Assembly: GCF_003258605.2 (NCBI RefSeq)
Contig: NZ_CP031264.1
Coordinates: forward strand, 4,278,001-4,342,000
Reading direction: 5' to 3'
Length of the DNA stretch: 64,000 nt
Origin: Peterkaempfera bronchialis
GTDB taxonomy: Bacteria; Actinomycetota; Actinomycetes; Streptomycetales; Streptomycetaceae
Notes under the pieces: model-generated
Told to the model about the DNA's origin: nothing
The model's input: only the letters and a program-made list of their open reading frames with translations
The model's database searches: none
Made by a program: the position numbers and the translations under genes
In this document: piece after piece, positions 38,645-47,712 of the stretch
How positions within the stretch are numbered: position 1 is the first letter of the stretch
Layout of the letters: every line of letters starts with the position of its first letter

Positions 38645-39180
38645 GTTCCCGGAAAGCGGTCAGCCGACCTTCTCACATCCCGTCATATCGGTCGAAATCG
38701 GTCATGTGAGAGAAATTCACGGCAAAAGGGGTCGAGCCTCAGGGCTCGGCCCCTTCCGCTGTGCCGCACCCTCAACTCGGCCGGGCGGTACGGCAGGAGC
38801 CCGCGAGGGCGGGCGGAGCCTAACGTGGCCTTAAGGCCGCCGCCGGGTGAACCGTAAAGTTCCTGGTCGGCGACCGATGTGAATTTCGACACGCAACCGG
38901 GAATTGCGTGGACAGGTCTCCGTCGGGCATGGTGTGGGTTCTGTCAGGCCCCGCGTACGGCGTGGCAAGCCGCCTCCCCCGGGTGGCGTCGTCACCTTCA
39001 CGGTGACGGTGTGTGCGAACAACTGAAGACCGTGAAGCCGTACGCCGCCCGAGAACCACCACCCCCGTCCCACCGGGGCACCGGGCCCGCGCCTCCCGTG
39101 ACCAGCACCGGTGGAGGCCAGCGACAGGGGTAGGTCGCGTCCGCAGCGGTCACGCGTGGACGACGCTGGAAGGAAACCAT
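38645..39180 (+). other. 536-bp region: terminator plus long leader of the transglycosylase gene
   Basis: After the PhoH stop come an inverted repeat TCTCACAT/ATGTGAGA (38671-38711), a 13-bp terminator and then a long untranslated stretch. The latter holds stem-loops CACGCAA/TTGCGTG (38890-38910) and CGTCACC/GGTGACG (about 38990-39008). No open frame with good codon bias is seen. It probably contains the promoter and a structured 5' UTR. Confidence 0.6.
38726..38755 (+). terminator. 13-bp hairpin terminator of PIN-PhoH gene
   Basis: AAGGGGTCGAGCC pairs with GGCTCGGCCCCTT (one wobble) over TCAG, preceded by an A-run and followed by TCCG. Confidence 0.85.
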
Positions 39181-39864
39181 GTGACTCGGATCTCGGTCCG
39201 GGGAGTTGCTGTGGCCTCAGCCACCGCCGTCACCGCTGTCGGTGCCGTCGTGGGCGTGGCCTCGGGCAATGAGGGCAAGACCACGCAGACGGTCGATGTC
39301 GCCGGCGCCACCCTGCTCGCGGACATCCCCTCGGGCGCCCAGGCCCAGACCATCAGCGACAACATCGGCAGGCAGGCGGACGCGCAGGCCAGCGCTGCCG
39401 ACGCTGCCGCCAAGAAGGCTGCGGAGGAGGCCGCTCGCAAGAAGGCCGCCGAGGTCGCCAAGGCGAAGGCCGAGGCGGAGCGCAAGGCCAAGGAGGCCGA
39501 GGCCAAGCGCAAGGCCGAGGAGGCCAGCCGGGCTGCGGCCCGCTCGGCACTCGCCGCGCCGATGGTCAGCGTGTCCCCGGGATCGGTCCAGGCACTGGCC
39601 CGCTCCATCGTCGGCGACGGCCAGTTCCAGTGCTTCAGCGCGATCGTGGAGCGGGAGAGCGGCTGGGACTACACGGCCACCAATGCCTCCTCCGGCGCCT
39701 ATGGCCTGGTCCAGGCGCTGCCCGGCTCCAAGATGGCCTCGGCCGGCGCCGACTGGCGCACCAACCCGGCCACCCAGATCAAATGGGGCCTCAACTACAT
39801 GAACTCCCGGTACGGCAGCCCCTGCGGTGCCTGGTCGTTCTGGCAGTCGCACCACTGGTACTGA
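39181..39864 (+). CDS. Secreted lytic transglycosylase (SLT-like)
   Basis: A 227-residue exported protein. GTG start after GGAAGGAAAC. Signal peptide: VRGVAVASATAVTAVGAVVG. Residues about 75-120 form a Lys/Glu/Ala coiled coil (KKAAEEAARKKAAEVAKAKA). The C-terminal domain has CFSAIVERESGWDYTATNAS with the catalytic glutamate and SGAYGLVQALPGSKMASAG, then WGLNYMNSRYGSPCGAW. It would cleave peptidoglycan glycan strands. Relatives in Streptomyces act in germination and growth and are often controlled by long leaders. Confidence 0.92.
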   Translation: MTRISVRGVAVASATAVTAVGAVVGVASGNEGKTTQTVDVAGATLLADIPSGAQAQTISDNIGRQADAQASAADAAAKKAAEEAARKKAAEVAKAKAEAERKAKEAEAKRKAEEASRAAARSALAAPMVSVSPGSVQALARSIVGDGQFQCFSAIVERESGWDYTATNASSGAYGLVQALPGSKMASAGADWRTNPATQIKWGLNYMNSRYGSPCGAWSFWQSHHWY

Positions 39865-40171
39865 GCCGTACCGAGCCCTGCCGATCGCTCCGCCTACGCC
39901 CTCGACCCGCCGCCGGGTCGGGGGCGTAGGTGTGTCCCCTGCCGGGCGCAGGGTCGCTCCTCCCGGTACACCGCGCCCGAAACCACCGACCGCACCGCAC
40001 CGGTGCGGGATCATCGGATCGGCCGCGCCGTCCGGTGCGGCCCGTGCGGCCGGTGCGAATCGCCGACCGGCGCAGCGGGTACGGTCGAGCACACGGCGGA
40101 CGGCGGAACCGGGGAGAGGTCCCGGCCCGCGCGCCATGCGGACCGAGCGGGGACGAGGGAGGGTGTCGCGA
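39865..40171. other. 307-bp intergenic region
   Basis: Holds the very strong terminator of the transglycosylase gene and then about 240 bases of GC-rich promoter region for the AI-2E transporter. I see no further gene or named site. Confidence 0.6.
39893..39930 (+). terminator. 17-bp hairpin terminator
   Basis: CCTACGCCC-T-CGACCCG pairs with CGGGTCG-G-GGGCGTAGG over a 4-nt loop, 28 bases after the transglycosylase stop. Confidence 0.9.
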
Positions 40172-41659
40172 GTGTCGCGAATCGGCAAGTGGGGTGTGGT
40201 CGAGTGGGGGATGTCCACCGCCGCGCGCACCGCGGCGCGGTTGGAGCAGCGCCGCCGCGAGGCCGAGGACCTGCTCAGGCGGGAGGCGCAGCAGCAGCAG
40301 GAGGCGGCGCCGGTCCATCTGGCCGGTCCGGTGGGCCCGGCGGCGCCGGCCGCACCGCCCCGATCGGCCCGGTATGCCCGCGAGTCGTCGATGGGCCGCC
40401 CGGCGACACCGGCCGAGGCGGTCCCCTGGGGGCTGCGGGTCGCCGCCGAGTCCACCTGGCGGCTGCTGCTGCTGGGTGCGGCCCTCTATGTCCTCTTCCG
40501 GGTGATCACCACGCTGCGGCTGGTGGCGCTGGCCTTTATCGCGGCGGTGCTGATCACGGCGCTGCTCCAGCCCACGGTCTCCTGGCTGCGGCGGCACGGG
40601 CTGCCGCGCTCGCTGGCCGCTGCGGTGACCTTCCTCAGCGGGCTGGTGGGGATAGGGCTGGTCGTCTGGTTTGTGGTGTGGCAGGTCTCCACCAACCTGG
40701 AGTCGGTGACCAGCCGGGTCCAGGAGGGCGTGGAGCAGCTGCGCGACTGGCTGGTGAAGGGGCCGCTGCATCTGACGGACAAGCAGATCAGCGACTTCGC
40801 CAAGCAGATATCGAAGGCCATCGGCACCAACTCCGACGCCATCACCTCGGCCGGCTTCACCGGGGTGACCATCGCGGTGGAGCTGCTGACCGGTGTGGTG
40901 CTCGCCGCCTTCTGCACCTTCTTCCTGCTCTATGACGGCGAGCGGATCTGGCAGTGGACGCTGCGCGGGCTGCCGCGCCACTCCCGGTACGCCATGGCCG
41001 GTGCCGGGCCGCGCGCTTGGGCGACGCTCACCAGCTATGTGCGGGGCACCGTGCTGGTGGCCTTCATCGACTCGGTCTGCATCGGCATCGGGCTGCAACT
41101 GCTGGATGTTCCGCTGGCGGTGCCGCTGGCGGTGATCATCTTCCTGGGGGCGTTCGTCCCGCTGGTCGGGGCGCTGATCACCGGCACCATCGCGGTGCTG
41201 ATCGCGATCGTCACCCAGGGCGTCTTCACGGCGGCCATGGTGCTGGTGGTGCTGGTGGCCGTGCAGCAGATCGAGGGGCATCTGCTCCAGCCGCTGATCC
41301 TCGGCAGGGCGGTACGGGTGCACCCGCTCGCCGTGGTGCTGGCGGTCGCCGCCGGTTCCATCCTGGCCGGGATCGGGGGCGCGGTGGTCGCGGTGCCGCT
41401 GGTGGCGGTGACCAACACCGTGGTCGGCTATCTGCGCCGCCGCAGTGCCGCCGGGCACGAGGTCTTCACCGCCCTGGAGGCGGCCCGGGAGGAGCACGCC
41501 CGGGAGTCCGTGGAGGCGGAGGAGGGGACCGGGGCGGCCGTGGCCATCGAGAGTGCCGGGGTCCCCGAGCCTGCCGGAGTGGCGGAGGGCGGCGCGGGCC
41601 GCGAGGGCACGGAGAGCGGGAATCCCCCGCCCGGCCAGGCCGGTACGGGGGATTCCTAG
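40172..41659 (+). CDS. AI-2E family transporter
   Basis: A 495-residue membrane protein with a cytoplasmic Arg/Glu/Gln coil at the N-terminus, about eight helices and an acidic Gly/Glu tail. Family hallmarks are VALAFIAAVLITALLQPTV, GFTGVTIAVELLTGVVLAAF, LGAFVPLVGALITGTIAVL and QQIEGHLLQPLILGRAVRVHP. Members named for TqsA export; many are Na+/H+ antiporters. GTG is chosen because GAGGGAGG lies nine bases before it; in-frame GTG 40163 and ATG 40136 are alternatives. Confidence 0.88.
   Translation: MSRIGKWGVVEWGMSTAARTAARLEQRRREAEDLLRREAQQQQEAAPVHLAGPVGPAAPAAPPRSARYARESSMGRPATPAEAVPWGLRVAAESTWRLLLLGAALYVLFRVITTLRLVALAFIAAVLITALLQPTVSWLRRHGLPRSLAAAVTFLSGLVGIGLVVWFVVWQVSTNLESVTSRVQEGVEQLRDWLVKGPLHLTDKQISDFAKQISKAIGTNSDAITSAGFTGVTIAVELLTGVVLAAFCTFFLLYDGERIWQWTLRGLPRHSRYAMAGAGPRAWATLTSYVRGTVLVAFIDSVCIGIGLQLLDVPLAVPLAVIIFLGAFVPLVGALITGTIAVLIAIVTQGVFTAAMVLVVLVAVQQIEGHLLQPLILGRAVRVHPLAVVLAVAAGSILAGIGGAVVAVPLVAVTNTVVGYLRRRSAAGHEVFTALEAAREEHARESVEAEEGTGAAVAIESAGVPEPAGVAEGGAGREGTESGNPPPGQAGTGDS
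41619..41656 (+). terminator. 11-bp hairpin overlapping the transporter stop
   Basis: GGAATCCCCCG pairs with CGGGGGATTCC over a 16-nt loop; the right arm covers the last codons of the transporter. Confidence 0.7.
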
Positions 41660-41687
41660 AGGTGCTGTGGGGCCTCGCCGCTCGGGT

Positions 41688-42230
41688 TCACCCGGCGGCG
41701 AGGGCGCCCTCGGCCTCCAGGGTGGCGCCGACGGCGGCCACCACTGCGGCGATCTTCGCCGCCTCCTGCACGGTCTCCCGCTCCACGCCGGCCTTGCGCA
41801 GCACCTGCTCGTGGGAGTCCAGGCACATACCGCAGCCGTTGATCGCCGAGACGGCGAACGACCAGAGCTCGAAGTCGGTCTTCTCCACGCCCGGGTTGCC
41901 GATGACGTTCATCCGCAGACCGGCCCGCATGGTGCTGTACTCCTTGTCGGAGAGCAGATGCAGGGTCCGGTAGTAGACGTTGTTCATCGCCATGATCGCG
42001 GCGGCGGACTTGGCGGCGGTGTACGCCTGCTCCGACAGGTGCTCCCGGGCCTCCGGCTCCAGCTCGGCCAGCACCCGCGGGCTGCGCGAGGCCAGCGCGC
42101 ACGCCAGCACGGTGCCCCAGAGCTGCTGCTCGGGGAGGTTGGAGTTGCCGATGACCGAGCCCAGGTTGAGCTTGAGGTCCTTGGCGTAGTCGGGCAGCGC
42201 GGCCTTGAGTTCGTCAAGCGCCACGGTCAC
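41688..42230 (-). CDS. ahpD: Alkyl hydroperoxide reductase AhpD
   Basis: A 180-residue CMD-fold protein. The redox pair is in [20 protein letters not shown], with the proton-relay histidine and glutamate upstream. AhpD passes electrons to AhpC in actinomycetes. Its GTG start overlaps the ahpC stop in a GTGA arrangement, so translation is coupled. Confidence 0.95.
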   Translation of the reverse strand: MTVALDELKAALPDYAKDLKLNLGSVIGNSNLPEQQLWGTVLACALASRSPRVLAELEPEAREHLSEQAYTAAKSAAAIMAMNNVYYRTLHLLSDKEYSTMRAGLRMNVIGNPGVEKTDFELWSFAVSAINGCGMCLDSHEQVLRKAGVERETVQEAAKIAAVVAAVGATLEAEGALAAG

Positions 42231-42781
42231 TCACCCGCGAGCAGCGCGACGGGGTCCAGGGTGGTCTCGCCCTTGTTCCAGTTGCAGGGGCACAGCTCGT
42301 CGGTCTGGAGGGCGTCCAGCACCCGCAGGACCTCCTTGGGGTTACGGCCGACGGAGCCGGCGGTCACCATGACGAACTGGATCTCGTTGTTGGGGTCCAC
42401 CACGAAGACCGCGCGCTGGGCGTAGCCGTCCTCGCCCTCGACGCCGCAGTCCCGCATCAGCTCGTGCTTGGGGTCGGCCAGCATCGGGAAGGGCAGGTCG
42501 CGCAGGTCCTTGTGGTCCTTGCGCCAGGCGTGGTGCACAAACTCGGAGTCACCGGAGACACCGAGGATCTGGGCGTCGCGGTCGGCGAACTCCTCATTGA
42601 GCTTGCCGAAGGCGGCGATCTCGGTCGGGCAGACGAACGTGAAGTCCTTGGGCCAGAAGAAGACGATCCGCCACTTGCCCTCGTAGGTCTTCTGGTCGAT
42701 CTGGGCGAACGCCTTCTCCGGGTCGAGGTCGACGCAGGCGGTGAGATCGTACTCGGGGAACTTGTCACCGATGGTGAGCAC
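42227..42781 (-). CDS. ahpC: Peroxiredoxin AhpC
   Basis: A 184-residue 2-Cys peroxiredoxin reducing organic peroxides and H2O2. Peroxidatic cysteine: [12 protein letters not shown]. Resolving cysteine: [15 protein letters not shown] start after AAGGAGG. It is the first gene of ahpC-ahpD and divergent from the oxyR-type regulator, with an OxyR-like operator in the 150-bp gap. Confidence 0.96.
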   Translation of the reverse strand: MLTIGDKFPEYDLTACVDLDPEKAFAQIDQKTYEGKWRIVFFWPKDFTFVCPTEIAAFGKLNEEFADRDAQILGVSGDSEFVHHAWRKDHKDLRDLPFPMLADPKHELMRDCGVEGEDGYAQRAVFVVDPNNEIQFVMVTAGSVGRNPKEVLRVLDALQTDELCPCNWNKGETTLDPVALLAGE

Positions 42782-42885
42782 GTTCGTCCTCCTTGAGCTC
42801 GTTGAGGGTGTTTCGTCCGTGTTGCGTATGGTTCCGCACCGTACGGACGTGATCCACACTGACACGAGGGTGTTTGATCCGTGAA

Positions 42886-42922
42886 ATAGCTAGAATCGAA
42901 CCATCTGATCGGAGGTGGCTAT
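42886..42922. promoter_or_regulatory. OxyR operator (four tetramers, 7-nt spacing)
   Basis: ATAG-N7-CGAA-N7-ATCG-N7-CTAT fits the OxyR pattern ATAG-N7-CTAT-N7-ATAG-N7-CTAT exactly in spacing, with perfect outer tetramers, a three-of-four match in the third and a poor second. It lies between ahpC and oxyR and reaches the oxyR start region, implying control of both genes. Confidence 0.7.
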
Positions 42923-42932
42923 CAGTACCCGA

Positions 42933-43931
42933 ATGCCCGGCAGTTCCGGGGCCCGTCCCGCCAGGCCCGCTCCGGCTGTGGTCAAGCACACAGACCGGCG
43001 CCACTCGCGCACGCCCTCGGTCGCCCAGCTCAGAGCATTTGCGGCGGTCGCCGACCACCGGCACTTCCGGGACGCGGCAGCGGCCATCGGGACCAGCCAG
43101 CCCGCCCTCTCCGGCGCCGTCGCCGCCCTGGAGGAGACGCTGGACGTGCAACTGGTGGAACGCACCACCCGCAGGGTCATCATCACCCCTCTGGGTGAGC
43201 GTGTCGCCGAGCATGCGCGCCGGGTCCTCGCCTCACTGCACTCCCTGACGGAGGAGGTCGAAGCCGCCCGCCGCCCCTTCACCGGCCCGCTGCGCCTCGG
43301 CGTCATCCCCACCGTCGCCCCCTATCTGCTGCCCACCGTGCTGCGCATGGTCCGTGACACCTACCCGGACCTGGAACTCCACGTCCACGAGGAGCGCACC
43401 TCCTCGCTGCTGGACGGCCTGGCCGGCGGCCGGCTCGACCTGCTGCTGCTGGCGCTGCCCGCCGGCGGCGCGCTGCCGGTCCATGAGATCCCGCTCTTCG
43501 ACGAGGACTTCGTCCTGGTCACGCCGCCCGACCACCCGCTGGCGGGCCGGGCCGGAGTGCCCCGCGACGCGCTGCTCGACCTCGATGTCCTGCTGCTGGA
43601 GGAGGGGCACTGCCTGCGCGACCAGGCGCTGGACATCTGCCGTGACGTCGGCGCCGACCCGGCCGCCGCCACCACCCGCGCCGCCGGGCTCTCCACCCTC
43701 GTCCAACTGGTCGCCGGCGGGCTCGGTGTCACCCTGCTGCCGGCCACCGCCCTCGACGTCGAGGCCGGCCGCACCGACCGCCTCGCCGCCACCCGCTTCG
43801 CCACCCCCGCCCCCGGCCGCCGCATCGGCCTCGCCTCCCGCCTCGGCTCCGCCCGCTCCCCCGAGTACGACCACTTCGCCACCTCCCTCCGCGACGCCCT
43901 CCGCCCCCTCCCGGTCCGCATCGTCACCTGA
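42933..43931 (+). CDS. oxyR: LysR-family peroxide sensor OxyR
   Basis: A 332-residue LysR regulator. The winged helix is VAQLRAFAAVADHRHFRDAA, GTSQPALSGAVAALEETL and the wing RTTRRVIITPLG. The redox-sensing cysteines are both present in GHCLRDQALDIC. It activates ahpCD on oxidation. The start is uncertain: ATG 42933 lacks a close Shine-Dalgarno, and an in-frame GTG six codons earlier sits inside the operator. Divergent arrangement with ahpC supports the symbol. Confidence 0.93.
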   Translation: MPGSSGARPARPAPAVVKHTDRRHSRTPSVAQLRAFAAVADHRHFRDAAAAIGTSQPALSGAVAALEETLDVQLVERTTRRVIITPLGERVAEHARRVLASLHSLTEEVEAARRPFTGPLRLGVIPTVAPYLLPTVLRMVRDTYPDLELHVHEERTSSLLDGLAGGRLDLLLLALPAGGALPVHEIPLFDEDFVLVTPPDHPLAGRAGVPRDALLDLDVLLLEEGHCLRDQALDICRDVGADPAAATTRAAGLSTLVQLVAGGLGVTLLPATALDVEAGRTDRLAATRFATPAPGRRIGLASRLGSARSPEYDHFATSLRDALRPLPVRIVT

Positions 43932-43982
43932 CCCGCCCGCCCGTCCACACCCTGTGGGCAGCCCCGCCGCAGAGACCGCCGA

Positions 43983-44011
43983 GGCCCCGCCTGCAAGCTG
44001 CAGGCGGGGCC
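43983..44011. terminator. Perfect 13-bp hairpin terminator
   Basis: GGCCCCGCCTGCA pairs with TGCAGGCGGGGCC over AGC, between the convergent oxyR and TA genes. Confidence 0.85.
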
Positions 44012-44050
44012 GTCGGATGGTGTACGGGTTGGCTTACGGGCGGGCGTCGG

Positions 44051-44371
44051 CTAGAGGTGCGGCCTGATCGCCAGCACGGTGATCACGGGGACGTCCTTGC
44101 CGTCCACCGTCTCGTCCGGGCCGTACATCCAGTAGACCCTCCAGGCGCTGGGCACATGGTTCTCCACATAGGAGTCCCACACCTTGCCCTTTGGCAGACC
44201 GGGAAAGCTCTCGTAGGGGTGGGAGTTCAGCCCCGGGTAGCGGGGGTCCTGCTGGAGGAGGGCCAGCGCCTTGCGGACCCTTTTGAGCTTCGCCTCGGTC
44301 GCTCTTCCGCCCTTGACGAGTGCGGTCAGCGCCTCGTTGGCGTCCTCGGTGAAGCGCAGCATGTGCGGCAC
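44051..44371 (-). CDS. RelE/ParE-like toxin of a type II TA pair
   Basis: A 106-residue basic protein with MLRFTEDANEALTALVKGG, RVRKALALLQQDPRYPGLNS and ENHVPSAWRVYWMYGP, then VITVLAIRPHL. The alternating helix-hairpin followed by a C-terminal beta sheet fits the RelE/ParE fold. GTG start five bases after the antitoxin stop; an ATG three codons in is an alternative. Encoded second, as usual for TA pairs. Ribosome-dependent RNase versus gyrase target cannot be decided. Confidence 0.75.
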   Translation of the reverse strand: MPHMLRFTEDANEALTALVKGGRATEAKLKRVRKALALLQQDPRYPGLNSHPYESFPGLPKGKVWDSYVENHVPSAWRVYWMYGPDETVDGKDVPVITVLAIRPHL

Positions 44372-44376
44372 GTTCG

Positions 44377-44685
44377 CTAGTCCTCGCTGTCGTCCTCCGC
44401 GAGGTACGCGCTGAAGTCGCCCAGGTCGATGGTCTTGCCTGCCCTGGCCTGGTCGACGCCCCGGCGGATGCTCTCGGCGAGTTCGGGGTCCTTCCAGACG
44501 GCCATCTCACGCTCGGGGATGGACACCACGGGGGTCAGCAGCAGGACTCCGTCGCTGGTGGACTCGACCCGGTAGCGGCGGCCCGGCTTGGCCCCGGCCC
44601 GCCCCAGGGAAACGCGCCCACGGGAGTCGACCTCGGTCTCTGCGACGGCTTCGAACTCCTCGCGTTCGATGTGCACTGCGGTCAT
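44377..44685 (-). CDS. AbrB-like antitoxin
   Basis: A 102-residue acidic protein. The N-terminal half has EVDSRGRVSLGRAGAKPGRRYRVE, a swapped-hairpin SpoVT/AbrB-type DNA-binding strand pattern. The C-terminal half is acidic with SIRRGVDQARAGKTIDLGDF, similar to toxin-neutralising tails of Phd-like antitoxins. ATG follows AGGGAGAA. It precedes the toxin with a five-base gap. Confidence 0.75.
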   Translation of the reverse strand: MTAVHIEREEFEAVAETEVDSRGRVSLGRAGAKPGRRYRVESTSDGVLLLTPVVSIPEREMAVWKDPELAESIRRGVDQARAGKTIDLGDFSAYLAEDDSED

Positions 44686-44786
44686 GACGTTCTCCCTGTG
44701 TGTCCCGGAGTGGCCAGCCTGCTCTGGCGGTGCTCCGGGACTCACCGTCAAGGGTACCCATAGTCCCATGAGTGGGAAACTCCCAC

Positions 44787-46025
44787 TTACCCAACAGTCC
44801 GCTGCTCAGTGGTCGGAGGTGCCGGAGGTGGCGGGGGTGTCCAGGGGGTGTGGGGCGGCGGTGGCGGGGATGGGGTGGGGGCGGGGGTGCGGTCGATGGC
44901 CCAGGAGACGACGGCGAGGAGGGCGCCGACGGCGGCGAGGCCCGCGCCGGCCAGGGTGGGGGAGGTCCAGCCGAGGCCGGCGGAGAGGACCGCGCCGCCG
45001 AGCCAGGCGCCCTGGGCGTTGGCGAGGTTGAAGGCGCCCTGGACGGTGGCGGAGGCCAGGGTGGGGGCGTGCCGGGCCTTCTCCATGACCAGGGTCTGCA
45101 CGGTGGGCACGATGGCGAAGCCGAAGAGGCCGATCAGCATCAGGGTGAGCGCCGCCGACCACTTTGTGTGCGCGGTGACGGCGAAGACGGCGAGGGCGGC
45201 GGCGAGCAGCAGGAAGGCCGCACAGACGCTGGGCCGCAGCGCCCGGTCGGCAGCCCAGCCGCCGACCGCATTGCCGATGGTCATCCCGACCCCGAAGAGC
45301 GCCAGCACCAGCGTCATCGACCCGGGTGCGAACCCGGCGACCTCGGTCATCAGCGGCGCGATATAGCTGTAGCAGGCGAAGAAGCCGCCGCAGCCGAAGA
45401 CCACGGTGGCCAGCGCCAGCCAGAGCTGCCCGCTGCGGAAGGCGGAGAGTTCATGGCGCAGCCCCGCCTGGGCATGGCTGGGCAGGGCGGGCACCAGCCG
45501 GGCGATGGCGGCGGTGCCCAGTGCGCCGATCGCGACCACGACGACCATGGTCGCCCGCCAGCCGAGGTGCTGGCCCAGCAGGGTGGCGGCGGGGACGCCG
45601 ACGATGTTGGAGACGGTGAGCCCGGCGAACATCACCGAGACCGCGCGGGCCCGCAGATGGGCGGGGGCCAGTTCGGCGGCGGCCACCGCGCCGGCGCCGA
45701 AGAAGGCACCGTGCGGCAGCCCGGTCACCAGCCGCGCGGCGGCCAGGAACCAGAAGTTCGGGGCGATGGCGCAGAGCAGATTGCCGAGGGTGAAGAGGCC
45801 GGCCAGGCCGACCAGTACGGCCTTGCGGGGCAGTCGGGCGGCCACTCCGGTGAGCAGCGGAGCGCCGATGACGACGCCGATCGCATACGCGGAGATCAGC
45901 CAGCCCGCGCGCGGGATGGAGACCCCGAGGTCGCCGGCGATCTGGGGCAGCAGCCCCATCGCGGCGAACTCGGTGGTGCCGATGCCGAAGGCGGTGACGG
46001 CCAGGGCGACGAGCGCCAGGGGCAT
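44787..46025 (-). CDS. MFS transporter (AraJ/CmlR-like)
   Basis: A 412-residue twelve-helix exporter starting MPLALVALAVTAFGIGTTEF, a hallmark of the arabinose-efflux/chloramphenicol-resistance MFS group. Motif A is LLTGVAARLPRKAVL; HGAFFGAGAVAAAELAP and SVMFAGLTVSNIVGVPAA follow. The last about 30 residues are a run of prolines. Substrate is unknown. It lies downstream of katA but behind a strong hairpin. Confidence 0.92.
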   Translation of the reverse strand: MPLALVALAVTAFGIGTTEFAAMGLLPQIAGDLGVSIPRAGWLISAYAIGVVIGAPLLTGVAARLPRKAVLVGLAGLFTLGNLLCAIAPNFWFLAAARLVTGLPHGAFFGAGAVAAAELAPAHLRARAVSVMFAGLTVSNIVGVPAATLLGQHLGWRATMVVVVAIGALGTAAIARLVPALPSHAQAGLRHELSAFRSGQLWLALATVVFGCGGFFACYSYIAPLMTEVAGFAPGSMTLVLALFGVGMTIGNAVGGWAADRALRPSVCAAFLLLAAALAVFAVTAHTKWSAALTLMLIGLFGFAIVPTVQTLVMEKARHAPTLASATVQGAFNLANAQGAWLGGAVLSAGLGWTSPTLAGAGLAAVGALLAVVSWAIDRTPAPTPSPPPPPHTPWTPPPPPAPPTTEQRTVG

Positions 46026-46079
46026 GGGAGGTTCGCTTCCGAAGGGGCGGGGACGGGCCCTTGAGCGAACCACACGCGG

Positions 46080-46117
46080 GCGGCCGGCATTCCCCCGGAC
46101 GGGGGAACGCCGGCCGC
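46080..46117 (-). terminator. Long hairpin between katA and MFS gene
   Basis: An 18-nt arm pairs with its complement with a single A-C mismatch, about 44 bases beyond the katA stop. Confidence 0.8.
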
Positions 46118-46142
46118 GAGCGGGCCGGACCGGCCCGGGTGG

Positions 46143-46163
46143 GGGCCGGTCAGGGCCGGGTCA
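46143..46163. repeat. 10/11-bp tandem repeat at katA stop
   Basis: GGGCCGGTCA then GGGCCGGGTCA; the second ends on the complement of the katA TGA. Confidence 0.6.
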
Positions 46164-47618
46164 TGCCTTGCCGATGCCGGTGGCGATGCGGTCGCCGAGG
46201 TCCTTGTCGACGTTGCGCCAGTACTGCACGGCGCGCAGCTGGACCTTGTCGGAGACGCCGTTGAGCAGGTGCCCGGTGACATTGGAGACCAGCCGGTCCC
46301 GGGCGGCGTTGTCCAGCACCTGGCGGACCATGGTGCCGGCCTGGCCGAAGTCGTCGTCCTCGCGGTGCAGCGGGTACGCCTCGCGGACCATCCGGCCCGC
46401 CACGTCCCAGCCGGCCGGTTCGCCGTAGCGCTCGGTGTCGGCGGCGGGCCCGCCGTAGGAGTTGGGCGCGTACGGGGCGGCGGCAGTGGACGGGTCGTAC
46501 CGCATCGGCCCGTCCTTGGCGTACGAGTGCACCGGGACGTGCGGCCGGTTGGGCGGCAGCTGCGCGTAGTTGGGGCCGATCCGGTAGCGGTGGGTGTCGG
46601 GGTAGGAGAAGATCCGGCCGAGCAGCATCTTGTCCGGCGAGACGCTGATGCCGGGCACCAGGTTGGACGGCTCGAAGGCGGCCTGCTCGATGTGGATGTG
46701 GAAGTTGTCCGGGTTGCGGTTGAGCGTCATCCGGCCGACCTCGATCAGCGGGTAGTCGCCGTGCGGCCACACCTTGGTCAGGTCGAACGGGTTGAACCGG
46801 TAGTCCCATGCGTCGTCGAACGGCATCACCTGGACATACAGCGTCCACGACGGGTGGTTGCCGCTGCGGATGGCGGTGAAGAGGTCGCGGCGGTGGACGT
46901 CGGGGTCCTCCCCGGCCATCGCGTCGCCCTCGGCCTGGGTGTAGAACTCGATGCCCTGGTCGGTCTTGAAGTGGTACTTCACCCAGAACCGCTCGCCGCC
47001 CGCGTTCTGCCACATATAGGTGTGCGAGCCGTAGCCGTTCATATGGCGCCAGGTCCTCGGGATGCCCCGGTCGCCCATCAGCCAGGTCACCATGTGGGCC
47101 GACTCGGGCGAGAGCGTCCAGAAGTCCCACTGCATGTCGTTGTCGCGCAGGCCGTTGTCGGGGCGGCGCTTCTGCGAGCGGATGAAGTCCTGGAACTTGA
47201 TCGTGTCGCGGACGAAGAAGATCGGCGTGTTGTTGCCGACCAGGTCGTAGTTGCCCTGCTCGGTGTAGAACTTCAGCGCGAAGCCGCGCGGGTCGCGCCA
47301 GGTGTCGGGGGAGCCCTGCTCGCCGGCCACGGTGGAGAACCGGGCCAGCATCTCGGTACGCCTGCCCGGCTGGAAGAGGTCCGCCCTGGTGAACTGGCTG
47401 ACGTCCTGGGTGACCTCGAAGATGCCGTAGGCGCCGCTGCCCTTGGCGTGCACCACGCGCTCGGGCACCCGCTCCCGGTTGAACTGGGCCATCTTCTCGA
47501 TCAGGTAGTGGTCGTGCAGCAGGATCGGCCCGAGCGCGCCGGCGGTGAGCGAGTCGGAGTCGCTCTCCACGGGGACGCCGGCGTTGTTGGTGGTGTACGG
47601 GACCGTCGCGTCGGACAT
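46161..47618 (-). CDS. katA: Monofunctional haem catalase
   Basis: A 485-residue clade 3-type catalase. The catalytic histidine region is [18 protein letters not shown]; the asparagine/phenylalanine pocket is [17 protein letters not shown]. The haem tyrosine is in [17 protein letters not shown]. The N-terminal [20 protein letters not shown] is family signature. ATG follows GGAGG. No fur-type catR gene is adjacent, unlike many Streptomyces catalase loci; a 10-bp-period direct repeat upstream may bind a regulator. Confidence 0.95.
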   Translation of the reverse strand: MSDATVPYTTNNAGVPVESDSDSLTAGALGPILLHDHYLIEKMAQFNRERVPERVVHAKGSGAYGIFEVTQDVSQFTRADLFQPGRRTEMLARFSTVAGEQGSPDTWRDPRGFALKFYTEQGNYDLVGNNTPIFFVRDTIKFQDFIRSQKRRPDNGLRDNDMQWDFWTLSPESAHMVTWLMGDRGIPRTWRHMNGYGSHTYMWQNAGGERFWVKYHFKTDQGIEFYTQAEGDAMAGEDPDVHRRDLFTAIRSGNHPSWTLYVQVMPFDDAWDYRFNPFDLTKVWPHGDYPLIEVGRMTLNRNPDNFHIHIEQAAFEPSNLVPGISVSPDKMLLGRIFSYPDTHRYRIGPNYAQLPPNRPHVPVHSYAKDGPMRYDPSTAAAPYAPNSYGGPAADTERYGEPAGWDVAGRMVREAYPLHREDDDFGQAGTMVRQVLDNAARDRLVSNVTGHLLNGVSDKVQLRAVQYWRNVDKDLGDRIATGIGKA

Positions 47619-47651
47619 GAGGTGTCCTCCAGCCTGGAATCGTCCGTTTTC

Positions 47652-47669
47652 GACGTATATGGACGTATA
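47652..47669. promoter_or_regulatory. Direct repeat GACGTATA x2 upstream of katA
   Basis: Two perfect copies start exactly 10 bases apart, one helical turn, 35-50 bases before the katA ATG. This is a candidate regulator or sigma-factor site. Confidence 0.45.
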
Positions 47670-47712
47670 CGACTGAAGCACTCGGCGGCGGCCCGCACAA
47701 CCCGGTCCGACC

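Noticed and set aside
38756-39180. ydaO (c-di-AMP) riboswitch call
   Set aside because: I could not find the expected GGGGTGAATC and CGAACCCGTCAGC-type strings; left as an unassigned leader.
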